Origin: Bacteroidales bacterium
GTDB taxonomy: Bacteria > Bacteroidota > Bacteroidia > Bacteroidales > Bacteroidaceae
DNA: 64,000 nucleotides
Direction: 5' to 3'
Assembly: GCA_015060865.1 (NCBI GenBank)
Contig: SUXS01000002.1
Coordinates: forward strand, 39,882 to 103,881
The position numbers and the translations under genes were made by a program. Within the stretch, counting starts at the first letter, position 1. Every line of letters begins with the position of its first letter. Below the pieces are notes generated by a model. That model did not search any database. It had not been told where the DNA came from and saw only the letters and a list, made by a program, of their open reading frames with translations. This document shows, one piece after another, positions 37,101 to 46,382 of the stretch.

Positions 37101-37382
37101 TATACGTATGGTAAAGGAGCCATCTGCCTTAGTCATGGCCGTGTAATGGTTATCACCTAAGGCTTCTAAACGCACACCTGGCAGGACTTCCTTGGTCGCG
37201 GCATCATAGACTATACCCTTTACTTCAAAGAATCCATCTTGAAGCACAACCACAGAATCTTGCGACACATTCTCTTCTATTACATCAGTGGTTTGTGCCA
37301 TCATAGATGATGTTCCTATAACAGCTCCCATGATGATCGCTGCAAACCGAATGGAGGAATATTTATAGTTCTTCATTGTCAT
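34107..37382 (-). CDS. SusC/RagA-like TonB-dependent transporter (distal pair)
   Basis: This protein of about 1091 aa imports oligosaccharides across the outer membrane using TonB energy. A signal peptide is followed by a carboxypeptidase-regulatory-like domain (VKGIVYDAATKEVLPGVRL) and the plug (GLMLIQGINSL; ALYGAKGGNGVILIDTKRG). The barrel ends in SFHVGVKVNL. The start is between ATGs at 37382 and 37376. It is less conserved in the plug than the proximal copy (IKVIKNATA in place of IDVLKDASA), so the two transporters probably differ in substrate. Confidence 0.94.
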   Translation of the reverse strand: MTMKNYKYSSIRFAAIIMGAVIGTSSMMAQTTDVIEENVSQDSVVVLQDGFFEVKGIVYDAATKEVLPGVRLEALGDNHYTAMTKADGSFTIRIPKHVASLYVSTPGYEPLIVKADRKNELSILIYDELFSTFSKNSIEVSAMSELEMGITTATSVETEIQNNLGADVRVINRSGTIGMGGLMLIQGINSLNTSSQPLIILDGVIQDLQESYTSIHNGFFNNVLAGIDVNDIEQIKVIKNATALYGAKGGNGVILIDTKRGHSQATRIDASAYGSFTMTPKLPQMMGADQYRTYANELLGGVTTDQTRFPFLWEHDNYYYPMYHNETNWADYIYNEAWAQNYHVNVQGGDDVAMYNFAVGFSDGASTIKCNDFNRLNIRFNTDISLAKFLDTRFDISYSRIKRDLRDDGIIPDLKSGPIAAPGFLALVKSPFLSPYRHNNSGQLTSALAGADTFFDIEKNDEKTNSLANPLAIFEHGAGDNKNVQEYTVFDVTVAPEAKIGKTLKAYSLFNYKIHRTNEKYFRPMTGTPMFHIVGLGESENEVRSIFSKETSVYSDTRLSWEQKFAGHYFSAFGGFRFSNFAFDSSYQACHNTGNDKLPDISQDYDFIDEGGEDNVARNMAWYANVDYSFRNKYFLQGSIAAEASSRFGKEIESAVKLGGVCWGIFPSVQAGWLVSSEPFFNTEYINYLKISGGFDISGNDNIPGNAAYTYFSTTQYMGNAMGLKMTNIGNPSVQWETTRRLNFEVDLIGGNNRFRLRANVFNNKTSNLLTLKKLGYLSGLDYYWSNGGTMTNNGASVDLTVKVINTKNWKWEVGQSYAHYTNKITQLPEGKTFNSVKDGALYGHTTSIYDATILTAVGQSAGVFFGFETDGVYATAADVPVVDGVPMQTENMVTGVKQAFEAGDVRFIDQNGDNIINDHDRVIIGNPNPDLYGNIYSNLTYKNFTLSATLNYSWGNDVYNYQRSLIESGSSFYNQTLAVCNRWKTEGDITDMPRATYGDPKGNNRFSDRWIEDGSYIRLKDVKLSYRIPVSASWLQGLTVWCAGSNLLTLTNYLGSDPEFSFSNNVLYQGIDAGLLGQSRSFHVGVKVNL

Positions 37383-37404
37383 ATTCTTTTGTGTCAATAT
37401 TTGA

Positions 37405-39099
37405 TTACTCTACAGGTTCCAAAATGATACAATCAATTCTAAGGGTGCGGTCATAGTCTTTTCTCTGTGAACTGCTGACGTCCGAACTGATTTTTAATTT
37501 AGTCATCGTCTCAAGCTCCGCGCTGATCTTAGCCTCGTTACTTTTGAATGTGAAAGTATAATCCTCATCTGAGAATTTTCCCTTAAACTCATCCACATCC
37601 GGATTGAGAATTATGGTATCTAACGCATAAGGAGACAGGCGGTTGTAGCCTCCTCTAACATAGGTTCCCAATTTAGTATTCTTGGACTTGCCTTTTTCAT
37701 CAGGATAATAAAGGGTCGCTTTCAGCTTGGTCGGTTTTAATAGGGTGGTATCGCCATATACCAAGCTGGTATTTTGAACTGCTGCAGGCGCAAGGACTAC
37801 CTTAATCCGATATTTGGCAGAAAGAGTACTTGGAATAAGGTAGGTGGCATCAATATTACCACTTGAGCGCAGAGGTATGAAAGCTGCATAAGCATTGTTC
37901 GACAGCCTTATACTATCGCTCTTGCTTAGATAATGGGTCTGTATGCGGGTAGAGGCGTTATTATCATCGTTGTATTCTTCATTGTATCCCAACGATTCTC
38001 CTTGTACCTTAATGGTATCATGCCAGCATTTGATGGGAGAATAATTCAATTTGTCTACAATATGTACAGAACCATTACTTAATTCTTCCTTATCTACTTC
38101 GTCGGCGAATAGGGCATTCATTTCATCGTAGCGGAATACGGTAGGTAATACGGATAGTCTACTACCAATATAGTTAGAAATCAGGGAGTCTTCCCGGTTC
38201 TTTTGTATCGTATTACTAAACACCAAGTGACGACACATATATTCCTTTGCCCACATATCCTGTAGCGAGTCGGCCTCTTCGGTCTCTGTACGTGCATCAA
38301 AAACGAAGTAGGATTTTGCCATCTCATACATCTCATTCCATGCCTTATTGGTAGGGATAATCATAGTGTACGAACTATCCTCGTTGTTCAGTTCACCAAT
38401 CGCACTCCACCATGGGTTGCTTTCCTGCCACACGATGTCCAAATAGGTGACCTTACCGTTCACCATTGGTCCCTGCACACTTAACACCGGATCGATTTCT
38501 CTCTTGGTGTATGATTTGATGAAATCCCTAAAAATGGAAATGGTTGTATCTTTATCCAGATATTCCCAAATGTTGGGCGTGAATTGGGCGTATTCGCCAT
38601 TTCTTCCAATGTGGTGTATAATACCATTCTTAGCGGGAACATTGGCTTTGGTAACAGCTACATTCTTGAAGGTATAGTTCCCTGTGGTACCGACAAAATC
38701 AATAAGCTTCTCGTTGTGCATCTTGACCTTGTTCTGCATTAAGGTACCTGTACCTAAATGACTGTAGTCTGCTATGTGGTTCTGAATAAACTCATAAACT
38801 ACAGTACTATCGGTCAATACTCCATCATTCTCTGCTTGAGATAAGAAGCCATTGGTAGGTGCCCAAACAGTATAGTATCGGCTTCCGTTCAGGATAGTGT
38901 CATACCCAGCCTCTTTCAGCACTCCTGCAAATTCAGTCAGTGAAGTATCCGAAGAAATAATATCCCATAGTGTTTCATTGGTATTACTTCCCATATTAGT
39001 ATCTACTGAATAGTGGCTATCCCAAGTGTCGGAGCATGCTATAAATGCCAATGCCACAGCACCACTCAATAGTGTCTTCTTTATAATACGATTTTTCAT
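37405..39099 (-). CDS. Fasciclin (FAS1) domain lipoprotein, 564 aa
   Basis: The lipobox Cys lies near residue 22 (FIACSDT). At least two FAS1 repeats are visible: one begins LWDIISSDTSLTEFAGVLKEAG and includes YTVWAPTNGFL and KNGIIHHIG; the second includes YTMIIPTNKAWNEM and GSVHIVDKL. The C-terminal 200 residues are beta-rich with no family I recognise. FAS1 domains mediate adhesion or binding. Being surface-anchored between SusCD pairs, it may bind glycan; that is inference. It ends 8 bp before the frame of the distal susC. Confidence 0.88.
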   Translation of the reverse strand: MKNRIIKKTLLSGAVALAFIACSDTWDSHYSVDTNMGSNTNETLWDIISSDTSLTEFAGVLKEAGYDTILNGSRYYTVWAPTNGFLSQAENDGVLTDSTVVYEFIQNHIADYSHLGTGTLMQNKVKMHNEKLIDFVGTTGNYTFKNVAVTKANVPAKNGIIHHIGRNGEYAQFTPNIWEYLDKDTTISIFRDFIKSYTKREIDPVLSVQGPMVNGKVTYLDIVWQESNPWWSAIGELNNEDSSYTMIIPTNKAWNEMYEMAKSYFVFDARTETEEADSLQDMWAKEYMCRHLVFSNTIQKNREDSLISNYIGSRLSVLPTVFRYDEMNALFADEVDKEELSNGSVHIVDKLNYSPIKCWHDTIKVQGESLGYNEEYNDDNNASTRIQTHYLSKSDSIRLSNNAYAAFIPLRSSGNIDATYLIPSTLSAKYRIKVVLAPAAVQNTSLVYGDTTLLKPTKLKATLYYPDEKGKSKNTKLGTYVRGGYNRLSPYALDTIILNPDVDEFKGKFSDEDYTFTFKSNEAKISAELETMTKLKISSDVSSSQRKDYDRTLRIDCIILEPVE

Positions 39100-39125
39100 A
39101 TGGTGTATATATTTTACTTACAATA

Positions 39126-41225
39126 TTATTTGCGTTTTTCTAGGAAGGAGATTTCGGGATTACGTATGTATCCTAAAGGTACGATTTCGATATAATCGTG
39201 CATCATTTGTGCCGTTCCGTCATCGTTCTGTGTCACATTCTTGAAACGAATCCAATGCTCACCTTCAGACAGATATTTGGTCGTAATCACTCTACGTAAT
39301 GATTGAATGTCATCGCGTACATTTAACGAACCGCCTTGATAGTAGGTGTTAGGACCTTTCAGGTAACCACGGTTCTTCATTTCCTTGTCATTGATGAGAC
39401 CACCATACTCAACCCCATTGACTACTGTTACGTCTCCATTGGCTTTAGCATCAGCATCAGATACCCAGCCAACAATGGCATGACCACCATTCTTGCGCAG
39501 ATCGATAGGGATACCGGTAACTTCGAAAGGTATCTTATTCACATCGCTTCCGCTCCCGATGTAGAATTGCACCACACCACGTTTACCAGACATAGAGTAT
39601 CCCATACGGATTTCGTAAGTTCCAGCTGGTACTGGGGGAAGTTTGTAGGCAAAGTCGTATGCGCCCAATGCCATCATCTCATCGCCTTGGTAGTTTCTCC
39701 AACTCATAGTAGGGCAAAGGTAATAAAGACGTGTTTCATTGGTGAATCGTTTGAAGTGCCTTGACTTTTCTAAATAATTACCCGTTTCGTTCACCAGCAC
39801 AAATTCATTCTTCGAGAAGTGAGGAGTTCCAGCTTTGCCATTGCTACACCAGCGAACCTCGTTAGTTACAAGTTCTGGCACTATAGCAGAGAAATCAAAA
39901 CGCATGATGCAATTAAGCACGCTACCTCTCATTTCGGTCTCATCGTATAAAAGGATTCCGTCAATTACATGAACAATACCGTTGAGTGCTATTTGATCAA
40001 AGTCTGGATAACTACTCTTTACATCTACAGGATCCTTTACCAAAACATTGACATGTTTTTCCAAATCCTTATTGATTACCTCTGGAGTATAGTTGATTAA
40101 TCTTCTGCTGTCGGTTCTGTTCGTACCTCTGGGGGTAGTAATCTTCATTAGACGACGATTGTACGTCTCGTAATACTCGGTACGATCAGACATCTTTACT
40201 AAGTTCTTCTCCGAATCAAAGCCATCAGACAATGTAAGATCTGTACATGTCAAATAGGAGTATATCACCTTACGAGGAACAATGTGGTAAGCAATAAATT
40301 GGTACAGAGAATTTTCCGGGCTCTTGAAGTCTGGGTCTTGCGCTTCAGGATACCATTCTTTACAACGATCAACCAAATCTTCAAAACTATTGATTCCATT
40401 CAGTGCGAATATGCTATCTGGCTCTACAAATGCAGTGAATCCCCAGTAACGAGAGAGTGGTCGGGTGGTGGTATTTCCCTTGTCAAAATGATCCTGGGGA
40501 GTCAAGTCGTAGTTGTATTCAAAGTCTTTATAGGCCTGCATGGAATCTGCAATTCCAGTCTTTTCAAGAGCCTCCGAGAAGATACTGAAGTAGTCAAATT
40601 TTCCAATTTGGGTAGGTACGGTATTGGATGAAGGAGCCAACACACCTGAAAGAGCGTGTACGACACCATTCTCCACCTCTTCATCTCGTTGGATAATCTC
40701 CGCAGATCCGTTTACAACCATGATGGTACGACCTTTTTCTGCCAAATAGTTTACACTGAGATAGCGGTCGTTCAAATTCATAGTTGGGATGATATCTCCT
40801 TCCATGTCAGTGGTTAAGTAAATCTCAGGCAAGAGGTGGGTTTGTGCGATTACTTTGCACATAGAGTCTGACAACTCACTTAGGTATGGTGAATAGATAC
40901 CATTATCGATAGGCTTTTCCGTATCTTTGGTCGCCTGATAAATAGAGTCCTGCACAAAAAGATACCTGTCAATAGCTTCATTGGTTGGCGCAAAGCATGT
41001 ATAGGTTCCGTAAGCTTTCATCAAGCTAAAACGTCCACCCCGTTTAAGAATCTCAATAAAACTACTGAAATACTCTGAATTCTTCTCCAAATAGCTTGCT
41101 ACCGTATTTCCTGTAAAGGTATAGCGAGCCTCTTCTGCAATCTCATCCTTACAGCTGCTAAGACCCAATACAGTCACAGTAGCCAATAACAAGGAGCAAA
41201 TGGTGTTTTTATAATTCATTCTCAT
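39126..41225 (-). CDS. Fasciclin (FAS1) domain lipoprotein, 703-aa frame
   Basis: The protein is about 699 aa from the ATG at 41225 (a TTG at 41237 overlaps the susD stop). The lipobox Cys is in GLSSCKD. FAS1 features: YTCFAPTNEAIDRYLF, NGVVHALSGVL, then a second repeat with NLYQ-type LYQFIAYHIVPRKV and NGIVHVIDGILLY. The region after 450 is beta-rich (RLYYLCPTMSW, GTYEIRMGYSM, HWIRFKN) and may be a carbohydrate-binding-like sandwich; its family is not recognised. It lies directly between the proximal susD and the 564-aa FAS1 gene. Confidence 0.87.
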   Translation of the reverse strand: MRMNYKNTICSLLLATVTVLGLSSCKDEIAEEARYTFTGNTVASYLEKNSEYFSSFIEILKRGGRFSLMKAYGTYTCFAPTNEAIDRYLFVQDSIYQATKDTEKPIDNGIYSPYLSELSDSMCKVIAQTHLLPEIYLTTDMEGDIIPTMNLNDRYLSVNYLAEKGRTIMVVNGSAEIIQRDEEVENGVVHALSGVLAPSSNTVPTQIGKFDYFSIFSEALEKTGIADSMQAYKDFEYNYDLTPQDHFDKGNTTTRPLSRYWGFTAFVEPDSIFALNGINSFEDLVDRCKEWYPEAQDPDFKSPENSLYQFIAYHIVPRKVIYSYLTCTDLTLSDGFDSEKNLVKMSDRTEYYETYNRRLMKITTPRGTNRTDSRRLINYTPEVINKDLEKHVNVLVKDPVDVKSSYPDFDQIALNGIVHVIDGILLYDETEMRGSVLNCIMRFDFSAIVPELVTNEVRWCSNGKAGTPHFSKNEFVLVNETGNYLEKSRHFKRFTNETRLYYLCPTMSWRNYQGDEMMALGAYDFAYKLPPVPAGTYEIRMGYSMSGKRGVVQFYIGSGSDVNKIPFEVTGIPIDLRKNGGHAIVGWVSDADAKANGDVTVVNGVEYGGLINDKEMKNRGYLKGPNTYYQGGSLNVRDDIQSLRRVITTKYLSEGEHWIRFKNVTQNDDGTAQMMHDYIEIVPLGYIRNPEISFLEKRK

Positions 41226-41233
41226 AGCTGGTA

Positions 41234-43051
41234 TCAATTTTTGTCAAACATGTCCAAAGTCTCGTATGCGGGGTTCTGCTTCAACAGAGGATTGGTATTA
41301 ATTTCTCTCTCCGCAATAGGGAAGAATAGATAATCAATCGTAGGCATCTTATTAATATACGACTTATGATTTGAGGTATATTTGTTCTTCACGAATTCTT
41401 CTACAGTTGCAGTAGAACTGCCATCTCTCAATGCCTTTCGAACGAGATCAAACCAACGCTTACCTTCAAAAGCAAACTCTCGTTGACGCTCCTTCAGTAT
41501 CAAATCTTGCATGGAATTCGCATCGCCTTTTGTGTAAGTCAAGGTATCGGCATCTGCAATGCTTCTTCGATTGTTGGAACGGTAGTATACGGCCTGTACC
41601 AAAGGGAACGCCTTGTCTAAATCCATTTGGGTAGAATCGTTTCGGTGAGCCAATGCTTCGGCCTTCATAAGCATAACATCGGTGATTCGATATATAATCC
41701 AGTTACACTGGGTCATATAATACTGTTCATGATACCCCTTCGTGTTATCGTTCTGCTGCTGGATGCTCCGATATACGGGAATGCCAATAGAACTATTTGT
41801 GCCGGTTGGGCTGAATACGCCAACGAAGTTAGTAGAAAGGTATTTGCTGATCAGTGCGGGTTCCTCTTCTCCATCGGTAAGATCCATAAAACTTACTCGG
41901 CGAATGTCTGTTTTGGGATATAAACTACCGTCAGCGCTATTGGATAGGTAGGCAGTCGCTACAAAACCGGCGACGGATATATTAGTTCCCCTTCCAAAGT
42001 TCTTGGTTATAAAATAATTGTTTTCTTCCACATTACCACTACGTCCAATCTGAAGCTCAAAGATACTTTCTGCTACACTATTCTGGATACCAAATATCTC
42101 TTGGTAGGCAGGATTACCAGAATATTGTGCTGAAGCTGATGCGGATGCTGAGAAACTAGGAACAATAGGGTATTCTTGCTCTTCCAAATCATCATATCCC
42201 AGTTTATCCTTATTCGTGGTAAGGTATTCTTTCCGGGCATTGATAATTGCATCGCAATATTCAATACATTCAGTATAGTATTGGTCGCATCCTTCGTCAT
42301 TGCCATTCGCCGCGTATTGAGTAAATGCAGCTTTCCACAATAGGACATCGGCTATGGTTGCTCGTACGGCATCACGGGTAATACGCCCCTTGTTCTCCGC
42401 TACAGAAATGTAGCTACCTGATTCCATCACCAACTCTTCTGCCTCATACAAATCTGCCAGAATTTGGTCCAAAGCTTCAATTGGTGAGACCTGAGGCTGA
42501 TAGAGTTCCTGGCTGTCATCAATTATAGCCTCCACCTGTAGAGGAATGTCACGAAAAGCACGCACCAAGTAGAAATGGCATAAGGCGCGTAAGGCCAACA
42601 TCTCTCCTTTGTGCACCAAATAGTCCCCCTCAGTATAGTCTGGATCAAGTTCCATCACCTCAGGCGCAAATTTCAATACAATATTACAGTTGTTGATAAT
42701 ACCATAGAAATCCCCCCATTGAGCAAAGCCATTGGTCGGCAATAGATTAGCCTCGTTAATGTTACGATAATTGCCTGCATCCAATGTGCCTTCTGTAACA
42801 TTGTCAGAACGCAGTTCACCCCAAACGAGCATATACTCTGCTACAGATGATTGGGCCATTGTCCGATAGCAATTAGCGACCATGGCCTCCACATCGGCTT
42901 TCTCTTTCCAATAGTTCTCCATCACGACAGCATTTGTAGGATAAATGGTCAGATAGTCGCTACATGCGGTGAAACTCAGTAGAAGAAAGCCTCCAAAAAA
43001 CGCTTTAATCCATCGATTAAGGTGAGTTGATCTTGTGCTATATTTTTTCAT
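41234..43051 (-). CDS. SusD/RagB-like outer-membrane lipoprotein (proximal pair)
   Basis: This 605-aa lipoprotein has its lipobox Cys near residue 30 (SFTACSDYL). Typical SusD blocks are MVANCYRTM, YGIINNCNIVLKFAPEV, MLALRALCHFYLVRAFRDIPLQ and the C-terminal RQREFAFEGKRWFDLVRKAL. It forms the surface lid of the adjacent SusC transporter (17 bp upstream). The two SusD proteins of this locus are clearly different in sequence, so this is not a recent tandem duplication. Confidence 0.95.
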   Translation of the reverse strand: MKKYSTRSTHLNRWIKAFFGGFLLLSFTACSDYLTIYPTNAVVMENYWKEKADVEAMVANCYRTMAQSSVAEYMLVWGELRSDNVTEGTLDAGNYRNINEANLLPTNGFAQWGDFYGIINNCNIVLKFAPEVMELDPDYTEGDYLVHKGEMLALRALCHFYLVRAFRDIPLQVEAIIDDSQELYQPQVSPIEALDQILADLYEAEELVMESGSYISVAENKGRITRDAVRATIADVLLWKAAFTQYAANGNDEGCDQYYTECIEYCDAIINARKEYLTTNKDKLGYDDLEEQEYPIVPSFSASASASAQYSGNPAYQEIFGIQNSVAESIFELQIGRSGNVEENNYFITKNFGRGTNISVAGFVATAYLSNSADGSLYPKTDIRRVSFMDLTDGEEEPALISKYLSTNFVGVFSPTGTNSSIGIPVYRSIQQQNDNTKGYHEQYYMTQCNWIIYRITDVMLMKAEALAHRNDSTQMDLDKAFPLVQAVYYRSNNRRSIADADTLTYTKGDANSMQDLILKERQREFAFEGKRWFDLVRKALRDGSSTATVEEFVKNKYTSNHKSYINKMPTIDYLFFPIAEREINTNPLLKQNPAYETLDMFDKN

Positions 43052-43068
43052 ATCATTAAATTTTCAAA

Positions 43069-46000
43069 TTAGAATCCAATAGTCATTGCCAATGTGAAAG
43101 AACGTGGACGTGGGGTTTTGGCATTGTCGGTAGCACGCCCCCATGAGCCAGGACCAATTTCCGGATCCAAGCCAGTATATTTGGACAAGACAAAGAGATT
43201 ATTGATAGAAGCATTGAAACGTAGATTGGTAAGCCCATACTTTTTGATGAATTGAGGATCTACGGTGTATGAAAGGTTCATATACGAAAGACGCAAGAAT
43301 GACGCATCTTCTACATAGCGGTCACTACCCAACCAGTTGTATCCGTATTGGTAGAGCGCACGTGGCATCTCAGTAATATCCCCTTCTTTTCTCCAACGCC
43401 AATTAGTCGCAGCGCTCTGGTTGTAGTTGGTGTTCATGTTCTCAATGTTCATTCGTGCAGAGTTGATAACGTCCACTCCATAGCGATAGTTAAAGTTGGT
43501 ACGGAGCGACCAACGCCCATAATTGAACGTGAGTCCAAAACCACCTTGCGCCTTAGGATTTGAATTGCCTAAGTAAACAATGTCCAATTGGTTGATATTA
43601 CCATCATGGTTGATGTCCTCATAAATGGCGTCACCACCCTTAAAACGATAGTTCGTCCCTCCGTAATCAAAGAAGACAGGGAGCGGTTTTCCATCAGCAC
43701 CAATGATAATGTTTCCACTTTCATCGGATGCTATGGGACAGATGTCCGAGGCACTGATGCCCTCTTCCGCAGCTGTCTGAATGGCTTTTTCGTAGTTCTT
43801 ATAGCTATATCGGTATACCCCCTTGAAACGGAAGCCATAAATGGATCCCAAGGGGTTGCCTATCTGTATACGACCCATATAGGAGCCATTTTTGAAATCG
43901 TATTCACCATTCGCATTGTTCAATACCGATTCTTCCATGGACTCAACACTATTGAAGTTCTGTCCTATGTTGAAATAGGCATTCATTGAGAATTTACCAA
44001 TCTTGATGAATTTATTACCATTGACATTCAACTCCCAACCACGGTTACGGACACTTCCTGAGTTCTTGTATGCCAATGAATAATACCCTGTTGATGAAGG
44101 TATGGCATAACCGCCCATAAGCTGATCTGTGGTCAGGCTGTTATAATAGTTGAAGCTAAACGTTAAGGCTTCACTCTCAAAGAAATGGAGGTCACCACCA
44201 ATATTGTACTCATTTTTGGTCTCCCACATTAGGTCTGTCAATCTTAATCCATTCTGAGTAATGGTGTTTATTCCAAGATAAGAACCATTAGGGCTATACG
44301 TTGTATAATGGAGATACTCTCTACCAGGCTGACGTCCTGTCATACCCCAACCGGCACGAACCGAGAGCATACTGATTTTTGGGGTTTCCTTTGCCCATTC
44401 CATCCATGGCTCGTCAATGATGTTCCAACGTCCTGATATACCGGGGAAATTACCCCAACGGCGTTTTTGCCCAAACTGGGTACTACCATCGCGACGTACT
44501 GTAGCAGTGGCGCTATATTTACCTTCTTTGTATGAGTAGACAGCTGAATATAACATGCTGACGGATCGCCATTGCCCTGTGCCAGTACTTGAAGAACTTA
44601 ATATAGAACCTGTGGTTGGACTTGTAATACCAGTAGGAATACCGTATGAGGCAGAATATGCACTGCTTGAGCTACCCTGTCGCACTTCAAACTGTGCAAA
44701 CATGGTCAAGTAGTGGTCAGTGTTGTTAAATGCAGGAGTATACATCAGTTTATGGCGAGTATAGAACTCCAAACGTTTGTCGTCGCTGGTAGAACTCACA
44801 TTCTTGTCATTTGCATACCATGCTTGTGTTGACAAGCTACTCGGGCGATATTGGCTATCACTATTGGTGTTTGCACTCATCTTTACCAAACCCTGGTAAC
44901 GAAGTTGGTGCTCTCCCTGATCAAGTCCCAATAATTGGTAGTCAATAGATATCTGGGGGGATATGTTGTAGCTACGGGTGTTTTTCCATGCCAGATTTCC
45001 AGAGGCAACAGGATTGAGAATATTCTTCTGATTCTTATCGAAAATACCACTAGCATCTTGACGCATGAGGTAGTAGTCCTCTGTATCATTGCCCAACGGG
45101 TCTTGAGTATGAATACTCATATTGGGCATGATTATCTGCGCATCGGATAGTAGACTAGTATAGTTCTTGTCATTGTCAGTGTATACCAACTCAAAGTCCG
45201 ACACCACTTTGATGCGATCTGACACGAAATAATCTAATGCCATACGGGTGGTAAAACGGTCAAGTTTCTGCTTAATCACCGAACCACTTTCGTGCTGATA
45301 ACTTCCAGAGATACGGAACGAAGCACGATCACCACCTCCAGAGAGTGAGATGTCGTGCTGATGCTTATGACCATGTTGCGAGATGGCTTTTACCCAATCA
45401 GTATTGTTGTTGTAGTTCTCATATTCCGAGAAAGAGGGGTCATAATTCAACTCTTCTGCATCCGAAGCCGTACTATTCTGTTTGGGATTAAAATGCTCTT
45501 CCTTCAACAGCATGGTGTAGTCATCACCATTCAGAAGATTTAAGCCCTTCGGCAACCATGAGTTCTGGTATTTATACGAATAGGTAACTTTGGTCTTACC
45601 TCTTGAACCGCGCTTGGTCTTAATCATGATAACACCATTCGAACCTCTTGATCCCCAAATAGCTGATGCCGATGCATCTTTTAGGACATCAATGCTCTCT
45701 ATGTCTTCAGGGTTGATAGTAAGCAATGTAGCAAACTTCTCCTCATTGGCAGTGCTAAAGTCAAAGTCCTCGCCTTCGGGCATCTCAAAAATAATATCAT
45801 TTACCACAATGAGGGGTTCAGCGTTACCATTGATGGTAGATACACCACGAAGACGCATGGTAGAACCTGCACCCAGGTCTCCAGAACCGAATACGATGTC
45901 AAGACCTGCAATCTGGCCTTGCAAAGCCTCATCCACTGAGGTAAATGAAAGACCTTCAACTTCGCTCATTTTGAAAGTCTGCTTGGCCACAGAGACTTCG

Positions 46001-46371
46001 CGTTCCAAGATGTTGAGACCACCCGTATTGGTGCGAGGCTTGGCTTGTATCACCACCTCTTCGAGAGCATTGTCTTCAGACATGGTGATATTGAAAATTG
46101 TCCTAGTGCCAATTTCCAAAATCTGCTCTTTATAACCTACATACGTGAATTTCAACTTGTTCTTGTTGTTCTTGACAATCATCGTAAAATTACCATCAAA
46201 GTCGGTAGTCGCATGTTCCACGATACGGTTATCTTTGTCAATTTCCACGACATTGGCCATCATCAATGGCCCCATGGCATCGCTTACCTGACCAGAGATA
46301 CGCTGCTGCGCATTTGCTTGTGTGGCAAACAGACAGATGATAGATAGTAAGATATATTTGTAAACTTTCAT
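43069..46371 (-). CDS. SusC/RagA-like TonB-dependent transporter (proximal pair)
   Basis: The protein is 1100 aa. The signal peptide spans 1-21, and a carboxypeptidase-regulatory-like domain (RISGQVSDAMGPLMMANVVEI, about 24-105) precedes the plug. The classical SusC plug motifs are present: LRGVSTINGNAEPLIVVND and IESIDVLKDASASAIWGSRG. The barrel runs to ARSFTLAMTIGF-like final residues with a terminal Phe. It imports glycan oligomers across the outer membrane. It lies 11 bp after the 1024-aa FAS1 gene. Confidence 0.96.
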   Translation of the reverse strand: MKVYKYILLSIICLFATQANAQQRISGQVSDAMGPLMMANVVEIDKDNRIVEHATTDFDGNFTMIVKNNKNKLKFTYVGYKEQILEIGTRTIFNITMSEDNALEEVVIQAKPRTNTGGLNILEREVSVAKQTFKMSEVEGLSFTSVDEALQGQIAGLDIVFGSGDLGAGSTMRLRGVSTINGNAEPLIVVNDIIFEMPEGEDFDFSTANEEKFATLLTINPEDIESIDVLKDASASAIWGSRGSNGVIMIKTKRGSRGKTKVTYSYKYQNSWLPKGLNLLNGDDYTMLLKEEHFNPKQNSTASDAEELNYDPSFSEYENYNNNTDWVKAISQHGHKHQHDISLSGGGDRASFRISGSYQHESGSVIKQKLDRFTTRMALDYFVSDRIKVVSDFELVYTDNDKNYTSLLSDAQIIMPNMSIHTQDPLGNDTEDYYLMRQDASGIFDKNQKNILNPVASGNLAWKNTRSYNISPQISIDYQLLGLDQGEHQLRYQGLVKMSANTNSDSQYRPSSLSTQAWYANDKNVSSTSDDKRLEFYTRHKLMYTPAFNNTDHYLTMFAQFEVRQGSSSSAYSASYGIPTGITSPTTGSILSSSSTGTGQWRSVSMLYSAVYSYKEGKYSATATVRRDGSTQFGQKRRWGNFPGISGRWNIIDEPWMEWAKETPKISMLSVRAGWGMTGRQPGREYLHYTTYSPNGSYLGINTITQNGLRLTDLMWETKNEYNIGGDLHFFESEALTFSFNYYNSLTTDQLMGGYAIPSSTGYYSLAYKNSGSVRNRGWELNVNGNKFIKIGKFSMNAYFNIGQNFNSVESMEESVLNNANGEYDFKNGSYMGRIQIGNPLGSIYGFRFKGVYRYSYKNYEKAIQTAAEEGISASDICPIASDESGNIIIGADGKPLPVFFDYGGTNYRFKGGDAIYEDINHDGNINQLDIVYLGNSNPKAQGGFGLTFNYGRWSLRTNFNYRYGVDVINSARMNIENMNTNYNQSAATNWRWRKEGDITEMPRALYQYGYNWLGSDRYVEDASFLRLSYMNLSYTVDPQFIKKYGLTNLRFNASINNLFVLSKYTGLDPEIGPGSWGRATDNAKTPRPRSFTLAMTIGF

Positions 46372-46382
46372 GGTGCAATGTA